Shown here piece after piece: positions 36,725 through 44,537 of a stretch of DNA of 62,264 nucleotides. The notes below the pieces were generated by a model. That model did no database searches. It was not told where the DNA came from and was given only the letters and a program-made list of their open reading frames with translations. A program made the translations under genes and the position numbers. Location of the stretch: assembly GCA_964471405.1 (NCBI GenBank), contig CAYYGH010000006.1:1-62264 (forward strand). Direction: 5' to 3'. Position 1 is the first letter of the stretch. Each line of letters starts with the position of its first letter. This DNA comes from J084 sp964471405. GTDB lineage: Bacteria > Pseudomonadota > Alphaproteobacteria > Sphingomonadales > Rhodothalassiaceae.

Positions 36725-37711
36725 ATGGCAATGACGGCGAGGAATGCATCATCCCCCCCGCTCACCCCCCGGCTCCCCCCACGACCGACCACCACCGAAG
36801 GACGCATGCGCCAGGTGGGCATCGAGATCGAGTTCGGCGATCTCGCCCTTGAAGAGGCGGCACGGATCATCGTCTCGCTGTTTGGCGGCAAGGCGCGCGA
36901 GGAGGGCCCCAATTCCTGGATCGTGGAGGGAACGCGCTTCGGCCGCTTCGGGGTCAAGCTGGATGCGATCTATCTTCACGCGAAGGCGGAAGATGAGCGC
37001 TGGAAGGAGATCGAAAGCGAGCTTCTTGCCCGACTGGGGGAACTCGCAAGCCATTTCGTCCCGGCCGAGATCGTCGGGCCGCCGATCCCCATTTCCGACA
37101 TTCCCGCCTTCGACACTCTCCAGCAGGCGCTGGCCGCCCATGGCGCCACCGGCACCGGCGAGGCGCTCTATTATGCCTTTGCCATGCAGTTCAATCCCGA
37201 GGTGCCGGACACGGAAATCCAGGTCGTCCTCAACCAGTTCCGCGCCTATCTTCTGATGGAGGACTGGTTGCGCCGCACGGCGGGGCGCGACATGCTGCGG
37301 CGTCTGTTCGCCTTCGCCAACCCTTTTCCGCGTTCCTATGCCCGCCGGGTTCTCGATCCGGCCTATGCCCCGGACTGGCCGCAGTTCATCGATGACTATC
37401 TGGCGGACAACGCCACCCGCAACCGCGGGCTCGACCTGCTGCCGCTGTTTGCGTATCTGGATCGCCCGCGTCTGGAGCGGCATGTTCACGATGTGCGGAT
37501 CAAGGCGCGCCCCACCTATCATTACCGGATACCGGACTCGCGCATCGGCGAGCCGGGATGGTCGATTACCGGCGAATGGAATCGCTGGGTGCGGGTGGAA
37601 GAGCTGGCCGAGGATGCAGCCATGCTGCGGCGTCTGTCGCGCGCCTATCTGCGCTTCGTCGGCAGCCGGGATGAGTGGGCGGATCTCGTGGACGCCCTGC
37701 TGTTCGGATGA
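36725..37711 (+). CDS. Amidoligase family protein (glutamine-synthetase-like fold)
   Basis: This appears to be a member of the putative amidoligase family, ATP-dependent enzymes predicted to join a carboxyl to an amine. The entry strand VGIEIEFGDL with paired acids E34/E36 is the family hallmark. Further conserved-looking parts are FGVKLDAIYLH, YYAFAMQFNPEVPD and ANPFPRSYARRVLD. A disordered Pro-rich leader of about 28 residues precedes it, so the true start may be the later methionine in EGRMRQVG. It has 328 residues. The next gene, a class I glutamine-amidotransferase-like hydrolase, overlaps by ATGA, an association known for this family. Substrates are unknown. Confidence 0.8.
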   Translation: MAMTARNASSPPLTPRLPPRPTTTEGRMRQVGIEIEFGDLALEEAARIIVSLFGGKAREEGPNSWIVEGTRFGRFGVKLDAIYLHAKAEDERWKEIESELLARLGELASHFVPAEIVGPPIPISDIPAFDTLQQALAAHGATGTGEALYYAFAMQFNPEVPDTEIQVVLNQFRAYLLMEDWLRRTAGRDMLRRLFAFANPFPRSYARRVLDPAYAPDWPQFIDDYLADNATRNRGLDLLPLFAYLDRPRLERHVHDVRIKARPTYHYRIPDSRIGEPGWSITGEWNRWVRVEELAEDAAMLRRLSRAYLRFVGSRDEWADLVDALLFG

Positions 37712-38409
37712 GACGTGAGCGCCCCGATATCTGGATGACGGACGGTGCCGGCGGCACACCCGTAGACTGGTGGCTGATCGCCCTGCTGCTGCGGGCCGCC
37801 GGCGCCAGAGGCCGGCGCATCCTGCCGGGCCGGGCCCGGCCGAGTCGGTCTTTCGACGGGCTGCTGCTGGGCGGCGGCGACGATATCGATGTGCGCCTGT
37901 ATGCGGGCCACCTCGCCCCCACCACCCGCAGCGATCCTGAACGCGACGCCCTGGAACTGGAGCTCTTTGCCGAGGCCGATCGCACGCACAGGCCCGTGCT
38001 TGGAGTCTGCCGGGGCGCCCAGATGATCAATGTCGCCCGTGGCGGCACCCTTCACCCCGACATCGGCCAGGCCGTGCCCGGTGCACGTGCCCGGCGCATG
38101 CCGCTGCCGGTAAAATCCGTCACCATCGCGCCCGACAGCCTGCTGGCCGACATCCTCGCAAGCCGGCATCTGCGGGTCAATGCGATCCATCACCAGGCCA
38201 TCGCGACCCTGGGGACCGGCCTGCGGGCGGTGGCCTGGGACGAACAGGGGGTAATCCAGGCGGTGGAGGATGCAAGAGGCGGGCATTTCATCTTGGGCGT
38301 TCAGTGGCATCCGGAGTATCTCTTCTGGCAGGCTGGCACGCGCCGCCTGTTCACCGCGCTGGTCGGGGCGGCCCGCAGGTGGCATGAAGGCCGGAGCGAT
38401 GGCGGATGA
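37708..38409 (+). CDS. Class I glutamine amidotransferase-like / gamma-glutamyl hydrolase (peptidase C26)
   Basis: This resembles PuuD-type gamma-glutamyl-GABA hydrolases. The catalytic triad is C101 in VLGVCRGAQMINVARGG, H201 and E203 in GVQWHPEYL. An N-terminal strand leads to LLLGGGDDIDVRLY, the usual C26 entry motif. It has 233 residues. The start overlaps the amidoligase stop by four bases, so the two proteins are made together. The hydrolase could supply ammonia to the ligase or cleave its product. The sequence does not decide between these. Confidence 0.87.
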   Translation: MRRERPDIWMTDGAGGTPVDWWLIALLLRAAGARGRRILPGRARPSRSFDGLLLGGGDDIDVRLYAGHLAPTTRSDPERDALELELFAEADRTHRPVLGVCRGAQMINVARGGTLHPDIGQAVPGARARRMPLPVKSVTIAPDSLLADILASRHLRVNAIHHQAIATLGTGLRAVAWDEQGVIQAVEDARGGHFILGVQWHPEYLFWQAGTRRLFTALVGAARRWHEGRSDGG

Positions 38410-38430
38410 TGGCGGATGATGGCGGAAGAT
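38401..38430 (+). repeat. Three tandem 10-bp units at the pgi start
   Basis: GGCGGATGAT occurs at 38401-38410 and 38411-38420, and with one change (GGCGGAAGAT) at 38421-38430. The hydrolase stop codon lies in the first unit and the likely pgi ATG in the second. Because the unit is not a multiple of three, a change in copy number would shift which ATG is in frame. Confidence 0.8.
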
Positions 38431-40137
38431 GACGAGATGACTTCACGGCCCGGTGATCGCAACGGCGAAGAAGCGCATCCGATCTATCCCTCTCCTCAGG
38501 AGATGACTGTGCATGCGGCCTATGAGGCCCTGCGCCGCCAGGCGCGTCGGCTGGCCCGCCGCCCACGTCCCCGGCCCGATCCCGCCGACACGCCCCTTCA
38601 GGCCGCAGGCATCCTGCTGGCCCAGGCGCCCCTGCTGCTGGATGCCCGCTGCTGGCGGGCCTTGCAGCGGTTTGCCACCGTGATGCGGCTGCCGCAGCTG
38701 CTGGCCGATCTGTTTGCGGGCCGGCCCGTCAACGTCACGGAAGGCCGGCCGGCCCTGCACCCTCTTGCGCGTGCCGCGGAAGAGGAGCTGCTGGCGGCAG
38801 GCCATCTTGCCAGCGCCGACGCGCGGGAGGACGCCCGCCTGCTGGCCGAGAGCCGTGCCCGGCTTCAGGACATGGCCGCAGCCCTCCATGCGGGGAAAAT
38901 GCGGGCGGCCGATGGCGGGCCGATAGAGTCCATCCTGCATATCGGCATCGGGGGATCGCATCTGGGGCCGGAGGCGGCCTGGCAGGCCCTGGCGCCGGCT
39001 GTGGCGGAAGACCGGCGCATTCCGGTCCATTTTCTGTCCAATCTAGACGGCAGCACGCTCACGGCCACGCTCGCCCGGCTTGCGCCCGCCCGCACACTGG
39101 TGATCGTCGCCTCCAAATCCTTCACCACGGTTGAGACGATGACGCTCTGGCAGGCGGTGCGGACGTGGCTGGGAACGGCCGTGCCGCAACCCGAGACCCA
39201 GGCGCTTGCCGTGACCGCTCGGGCCGATCGCGCGGCGGCGGCCGGCTTTGCCGAAGAGCGCATCCTGTCCGTGCCGACCAGCATCGGCGGGCGCTATTCT
39301 CTCACATCCGGCTTCGGCGCCCCGATCGCGCTGGGACTGGGCTGGGAGGTTTTCGCCTCTCTGCTTGCGGGGGCGCGGGCCATGGACGATCATGTCGCCA
39401 CCGCGCCGCCGGCCGAGAATCTGGGATTCCGGATGGCGCTTGCGGGTTTCTGGATGAAGGCCGTGCGGCGGGTGGAAAGCGAGGTGGTGGTGCCCTATGC
39501 GGACCGCCTGGATCTTCTTGTGGATCATCTCCAGCAGCTTGATCTGGAAAGCAACGGCAAGCGGGTGGCCGCCGCCGACGGGCGTCCCCTGCCCTGGCCG
39601 AGTGCTGCGGCATTGTGGGGACGGCGCGGAACCAACGCCCAGCACGCCTTCTTCGAGATGCTCCATCAAGGCACGCGTGAGGCTCTGATCACCCTGATCG
39701 GCATCCGCCCCGGCTGGAGCGGCCGGACGGCGCTGGACCAGGCGCTTGTGGCCAATCTCGTCGGCCAGTCCGCCGCCCTGCTTGGCGGCCGCAGCCGGCA
39801 GGAGGCGGCCGAGGCCCTCGCACGCCAGGGACTGGATGCGGCCACCGTCCGCCGGCTGGCTCCGCATCTCGTGCTGCCGGGAGCACGGCCGCACCAGATT
39901 CTGCTCCTGGATCGGCTTGATGCCTTCCACTTCGGGGCGCTGCTGGCGCTGTTCGAGCATCGCACGGTGCTTGAAGGCTGGCTTTACGGGGTCAATCCCT
40001 TCGACCAGTGGGGTGTCGAGCGCGGCAAGGAACTGGCCCATGCGGTGGGCCGTCTGCTGGAGGGAAAGGCCGAAACGGCGGATCTCGATCCCGTTCACGC
40101 CGCCCTTGTGGACGCAATCACGGGCAACGGGCGATAG
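38416..40137 (+). CDS. pgi: Glucose-6-phosphate isomerase
   Basis: Pgi interconverts glucose-6-phosphate and fructose-6-phosphate. Recognisable parts are HIGIGGSHLGPEAAW, the phosphate-binding VASKSFTTVETM, SIGGRYSLTSGFG, the catalytic QQLDLESNGKR with nearby GTNAQHAFFEMLHQGT, and the C-terminal FDQWGVERGKELA. The protein is complete at 573 residues if the ATG at 38416 is used. ATG codons at 38419 and 38437 are also in frame, and the true one is unclear because of the tandem repeat. It starts six bases after the hydrolase gene and is followed six bases later by a sugar kinase. Confidence 0.95.
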   Translation: MMAEDDEMTSRPGDRNGEEAHPIYPSPQEMTVHAAYEALRRQARRLARRPRPRPDPADTPLQAAGILLAQAPLLLDARCWRALQRFATVMRLPQLLADLFAGRPVNVTEGRPALHPLARAAEEELLAAGHLASADAREDARLLAESRARLQDMAAALHAGKMRAADGGPIESILHIGIGGSHLGPEAAWQALAPAVAEDRRIPVHFLSNLDGSTLTATLARLAPARTLVIVASKSFTTVETMTLWQAVRTWLGTAVPQPETQALAVTARADRAAAAGFAEERILSVPTSIGGRYSLTSGFGAPIALGLGWEVFASLLAGARAMDDHVATAPPAENLGFRMALAGFWMKAVRRVESEVVVPYADRLDLLVDHLQQLDLESNGKRVAAADGRPLPWPSAAALWGRRGTNAQHAFFEMLHQGTREALITLIGIRPGWSGRTALDQALVANLVGQSAALLGGRSRQEAAEALARQGLDAATVRRLAPHLVLPGARPHQILLLDRLDAFHFGALLALFEHRTVLEGWLYGVNPFDQWGVERGKELAHAVGRLLEGKAETADLDPVHAALVDAITGNGR

Positions 40138-40143
40138 CCTCCC

Positions 40144-41127
40144 ATGTCTTCCACTCCCGCCATTCTTGCCGTGACCATGAACCCGGCGCTCGATGTGACC
40201 GCCTGGGTCGACGAATGGGAACCGCAGGTCAAGATTCCGAGCCGGAAGATCCGGCGCGACCCCGGCGGCGGCGGTGTCAATGTCGCCCGCATGGCCCGGC
40301 GCTGGCTCGATCGGGAATCGGTGGAGGCACTGGTGGCGCTCGGCGGCCCGACGGGCGACCGGCTGGCCGGGCTCCTCCTGGAAGAGGATATCGTCTGCCG
40401 CCGCTTCACCATCGCCGACGAGACCCGCGAAAGCTGGCAGATCTCGCTTCCCGACGGGGGCTTCTACCGCATCATCCATCCCGGCCCCTGCTGGCAGGCG
40501 GAAGAAGTGCGGCGGTTTCAGGCGCTTCTGGCCGCGCGGGCCGAGGCCTTGCGGCCGGCGTGGATCGTGCTCTCGGGATCGCTGCCGGCCGGAGTGGAAG
40601 CGGCGGCCATGACGGCCCTGATCGCGGCCGCCAGGCGGGCCGGTCGGGCAACGCGGATCGCCGTGGACACCCGCGGGGAAGCCCTGGTGGCGGCGCTCGA
40701 GGCCGGTGTCGATCTCGTCAAGCCCGACCGGCGGGAGATGGCCTCACTGGCCCGGCGGCTCGGCCATGGAAGCGGCGACATGCTGACACTCGCACGCCGC
40801 ATGGTGGCGGCCGGCCGGGCCCGGGTCTTCTGCTACACCTTGGGAGCCAAGGGGCTCGTGATCGTGCGGGGTGAGGAGGCCTGGCGCTGGGAGCCGCCGC
40901 CGGTCGAGCCGGTCAGTCTTGCCGGGGCGGGGGACTTCCTGCTCGGCACCCTTCTTGCGCGGTTGATCCTTGGTGACGACTGGCACACCGCCTCCCGGCT
41001 TGCCATGGCCACGGCGGCCGCCACCGCCGCCACCGAAGGCACAAGCCCGCCCCGGCAGGAGGCCGTTGCCGCCCTCGCCCCCGCCTGTCGCCTCCATCGC
41101 TGCCCGACAGCCGCGCCCCCTTCGTGA
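40144..41127 (+). CDS. PfkB-family phosphofructokinase-like kinase
   Basis: This is a ribokinase-fold sugar kinase of the PfkB/FruK type, expected to phosphorylate fructose-6-phosphate or a similar sugar phosphate. The opening LAVTMNPALDVTAWV and the substrate motif GGGGVNVARMARR are typical. The catalytic aspartate is D264 in SLAGAGDFLLGTLL, where phenylalanine replaces the usual serine after GAGD. It has 327 residues. Being six bases after pgi, 6-phosphofructokinase is the natural guess, which would complete upper glycolysis. Fructose-1-phosphate kinase is less likely without a fructose PTS nearby. Confidence 0.85.
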   Translation: MSSTPAILAVTMNPALDVTAWVDEWEPQVKIPSRKIRRDPGGGGVNVARMARRWLDRESVEALVALGGPTGDRLAGLLLEEDIVCRRFTIADETRESWQISLPDGGFYRIIHPGPCWQAEEVRRFQALLAARAEALRPAWIVLSGSLPAGVEAAAMTALIAAARRAGRATRIAVDTRGEALVAALEAGVDLVKPDRREMASLARRLGHGSGDMLTLARRMVAAGRARVFCYTLGAKGLVIVRGEEAWRWEPPPVEPVSLAGAGDFLLGTLLARLILGDDWHTASRLAMATAAATAATEGTSPPRQEAVAALAPACRLHRCPTAAPPS

Positions 41128-41137
41128 CACTCCGCTC

Positions 41138-42427
41138 CTACCAGCAATAGGGCTGCGCGCGGATCCACTTGGTCGCCATCCACTTCACACCATCACGGAC
41201 CGGCAGGCCGGCATGCAGCGAGCGGGGATCGGGTTTGCCCTTTTCGTCCACATTGGGAAAGACCAGAGCATCACCGGCGGCCAGAGCGAAGCTCAGCTCG
41301 GCGACGGGAAAATGGGTCTCCCCTCCCGCAAATCGCTCCGCCAGCCGCACGAGCACGGTATGGGTGCGCTGCCCGCTCCTCTTCAGCTCCTCGCCGCTTT
41401 TGCCCTCTTCGGCCGTGAGGGCATCAAGATGGGGGCGATACTCACCACCGGGCGGATACTGCAGGACACAGAGCATCTCCCCATGCGCGGGCGGCTGGCC
41501 GACGAGGGCTGTCAGCCGCCGCTCAAGCAGCCAGGTGACCAGATCCTGATCCCAGGGAAAGAGTGTCGCATGATGAGAGCGGCGCACGGGATGCAGCCGC
41601 ATCTGTCCACTTACGGGATCAAGCACCGTTGACGGGCGCAGAAGCGGCAGCGCGATGGCCGCCACATAATCACACGCCGCAACGGGCCAGATCCGCCGGA
41701 TGATCCGGACCCGGTAGCCCTGCTTGCCGACGACCTCTTCCCCCGCAGGCACGGCGGGCGGGCTTGCAAGAGCTCTCGCCAGGGGCTCCCGCAGCTTCTC
41801 CATTTCCTCACGCAGAGCGCAGGAGAGCGGTTCCGGGCGCGGCGCCGCCACCCCGCCCTCCCGGTATGCCAGCGCAGCCGCAGGATGCCCTGCCATGCGC
41901 AGACGGGCGAGTGCCTCGGCGGCGATGGAAGGCCGCTCCTCCGCCGTGGAGAGAACGCCTTCGCTGCTCAGGCGGGCATGAAGCAGCGAGGCCAGAATGT
42001 CGCCCCGGCGGGCCGCTTCTCCCAGCAGTCTCCCGGCAGTGGCGATCGCCGCCGACTCATCCAGCTCAAGAAGCGCCGCCATGGCGATCTGCCGCAGAAA
42101 ACCGGGGGCGCCACGGGCCGCGAGCGAAAAGAGGATGTCAAGCGCCGTCTCCGGCGCAGGCGCACCATCCCAGCCACCAAGTCGCAAGACCGCAAGCAGC
42201 TGGGCCGCCGGAGCAAGATCCCGACAGCGCCCCCGCTCCAGCCATCTGCATGCCTCGGCGGCCGCCGCACTTCCCTTGTGCTGGAGCCGATTGAGGGCGA
42301 GCGTGTAGCAGGCCTGTGGCAGTCCCTTCCCGGCTGCGGCCCGCAAACGGTCTTCGGCTTCTTGCTGTCGCCCCGCGCGCGAGAGCGCGAAGGCCTGCCG
42401 GTAGAGCTCTTCGGCTGTTGTATCCAT
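41138..42427 (-). CDS. Prolyl-4-hydroxylase-type 2OG-Fe(II) oxygenase with helical-repeat N-terminus
   Basis: The C-terminal half is a P4Hc-type 2-oxoglutarate/iron oxygenase. Iron ligands are H333 and D335 in GGEYRPHLDAL and H405 in SLHAGLPV, with K415 binding 2-oxoglutarate in GVKWMATKWIRA. The first about 200 residues are alpha-helical repeats resembling Sel1/TPR units (for example LYRQAFALSRAGRQQEAEDRL and GLPQACYTLAL). The domain ends within a few residues of the stop. ATG 42427 follows GAGG at good distance; ATG 42454 is possible. The substrate is unknown; the repeats suggest a protein target. It diverges from another repeat-plus-oxygenase gene. Confidence 0.87.
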   Translation of the reverse strand: MDTTAEELYRQAFALSRAGRQQEAEDRLRAAAGKGLPQACYTLALNRLQHKGSAAAAEACRWLERGRCRDLAPAAQLLAVLRLGGWDGAPAPETALDILFSLAARGAPGFLRQIAMAALLELDESAAIATAGRLLGEAARRGDILASLLHARLSSEGVLSTAEERPSIAAEALARLRMAGHPAAALAYREGGVAAPRPEPLSCALREEMEKLREPLARALASPPAVPAGEEVVGKQGYRVRIIRRIWPVAACDYVAAIALPLLRPSTVLDPVSGQMRLHPVRRSHHATLFPWDQDLVTWLLERRLTALVGQPPAHGEMLCVLQYPPGGEYRPHLDALTAEEGKSGEELKRSGQRTHTVLVRLAERFAGGETHFPVAELSFALAAGDALVFPNVDEKGKPDPRSLHAGLPVRDGVKWMATKWIRAQPYCW

Positions 42428-42535
42428 GTCCGGCCTCATCACCCCGCCGCTCATACTCTACACATCTTGCGCCGTTTGTGCCAAAGCCTGTGAGAGGATG
42501 GAAAGCTTTTCGGGAGCCACCGGGCGGGCGCAAGG

Positions 42536-44373
42536 ATGACCAGACCATCGCGGACTCCGCACCAGCAGGGCCGTCTTCTGCATCAGCTTCAGGCTGCCCT
42601 TGCCTGTCTTCAGAGCAATCGCCTTGATGAGGCCGATCGCCTGCTCGCCGAGATTCTGCTGCAGACGCGCGAGCAGCCGGATGCTCTGCATCTCAAGGGC
42701 GCGGTTGCGCGCAAGCGCGGCAACCACGAAGTGGCCGTCAAATGGTTTCGCCGCTCTCTGGCGGTGCGCCGTAACCAACCGGCCGTCTGGAACAATCTCG
42801 GCAATGCTCTGAGCGACCTGGGGCGGCAGCAGGAAGCGATCGCCGCCTATCGGGAAGCCGTATCAGGCAATCCCGATTTCGCCGATGCCTGGATCAATCT
42901 GGGCATTGCGCTGACGGAGGCGGGTCACGAAGACGAAGCCCTCAAGGCCCTGGAGCGTGCGAAACGGCTGCTCTCGCCGCCTCCGGTGCGCCTGCTGCTG
43001 GCCGAGGCGCGGGCGCTGAAGGCATTGGAGCGGCTGGACGAGGCCCGGGCCGTCCTTGAGCAGGCCCGTCGTCTGGCGCCGCAGGATCTGCGGGTCTTGA
43101 ACAATCTCGGCAATGTGCTTCGGGACATGGGAGCACCTCATGAGGCGCTCTCTTACTATCAGGCGGCGCGCAGGCTCGATCCCGATCGCCTCAATCTCCG
43201 CATGGCCGAGGCCGGTGCCCTGGTGGAGGCTGGACGGGTGGAAGAGGGTGAGGCGATCCTGCGCCGGATTCTCGCCGGCGATCCCGCCCGGGCCCAGGCG
43301 GCCCAGGAACTGGCCGACATCCTCGCAGCCCATGGACGCAGTGATGAGATCCCGGCTCTGTTTGCGGATCTGGTATCGCGCGCGCCCCGGGCGCTCGGCA
43401 TCTGGAATGCCTATCTGCGTGCTCTCATGCATCTTGGCGATCTCAAGGCCGTGCAGGCCGCTCTGGGTGAGGCGGACAGAGTCATGGGCCCGCATCCGCT
43501 TCTCACCTTCTGGCGCGGCCGTCTGCTGGAGGAAGCCGGGGCAGCCGAAACCGCGCTTGCTCTGCTTGATCCCGCACTTGCGGCAGACGCGGGCGTGCCG
43601 GCCTCCACCCTGTGGGTGACGCGGGCGCGCTGTCACCTGCGTCTCGGCCGCTTCCGGGAAGGGGCGGAAGAACTTGCTCCCTATGCCGAGGCGCATCCTA
43701 CCGACTATGCGGTGCTGGGCCATCTCGAAGCCCTCTGGCGGCTGGGTGGAGACGAGCGCGCGCAATGGCTGCTCGACTATGACCGCTTCGTGCGCCCGCT
43801 GCCGCTGGAAACGCCGCCGGGATACGAAAACTTCGCCGCTTTCCAGGCGGCGCTGGTGCCCTGTCTCGAGCGCCTGCACATCACCCGCGCCCAGCCGCTT
43901 GCGCAGACGCTCAGAGGCGGCACCCAGACACTGGGCAATCTGCTGCTGCGCGCGGAGCCCGAGATCCGCGCCCTCAAATGGGCCATTGTGCGCACCGTCG
44001 AACGCTATATCGCCGAGCTGCCCGAGGACGCCCGCCACCCCTTCCTGCGCTTTCGACCCCGGGCGGTGCGCTTTGCGGGATCCTGGTCCGTGCGGCTGGC
44101 CGACCGGGGCTTTCACGTGACGCATTACCATCCGGCCGGCTGGCTGAGCTCCGCGCTCTATGTGCAGCTGCCCGAGGTGGTGCGCGCAGACGATCCCCAC
44201 CGCCAGGGCTGGATCCATTTCGGTATCCCGCCCGTGCCGGTGCCGGAGGGCGGAGAGGCGGTCAAACACATCTTCCCCGAGGAGGGGCTGCTTGCGCTGT
44301 TTCCTTCCTTCTGCTGGCACGGCACGGTGCCGTTTTCTGCCCCCAGCCCGCGGATGACGGTGGCCTTCGACGT
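42536..44373 (+). CDS. TPR protein with C-terminal 2OG-Fe(II) oxygenase domain (interrupted by assembly gap)
   Basis: About 12 tetratricopeptide units occupy residues 10-415 (for example PAVWNNLGNALSDLGRQQEA and LRVLNNLGNVLRDMG). An oxygenase domain of the 2OG-FeII_Oxy_5 type follows. Histidines H530 and H532 are in THYHPAGWLSSALYV, the distal histidine H595 is in FCWHGTVPF, and R606 is in SPRMTVAFD. Family members usually end within a few residues of this last motif, so the N run probably removes only the tail. The frame beyond the gap cannot be trusted. The start lacks a well-spaced ribosome site. Substrate unknown. Confidence 0.85.
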
Positions 44374-44473
44374 NNNNNNNNNNNNNNNNNNNNNNNNNNN
44401 NNNNNNNNNNNNNNNNNNNNNNNNNNNNNNNNNNNNNNNNNNNNNNNNNNNNNNNNNNNNNNNNNNNNNNNNN
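44374..44473. other. Assembly gap (100 N)
   Basis: Exactly 100 undetermined bases, the conventional placeholder for a gap of unknown size. It cuts the 3' end of the TPR/oxygenase gene. The true distance to the TonB-dependent receptor gene, and whether genes are missing, is unknown. The 64 known bases after the gap contain no recognisable coding sequence of their own. Confidence 0.99.
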
Positions 44474-44537
44474 TGGACCCGCCGCCCGTTCAGGAACCGT
44501 ACCCCGTGGCAGATACGGCCCGTTGCATCGAACCCGT

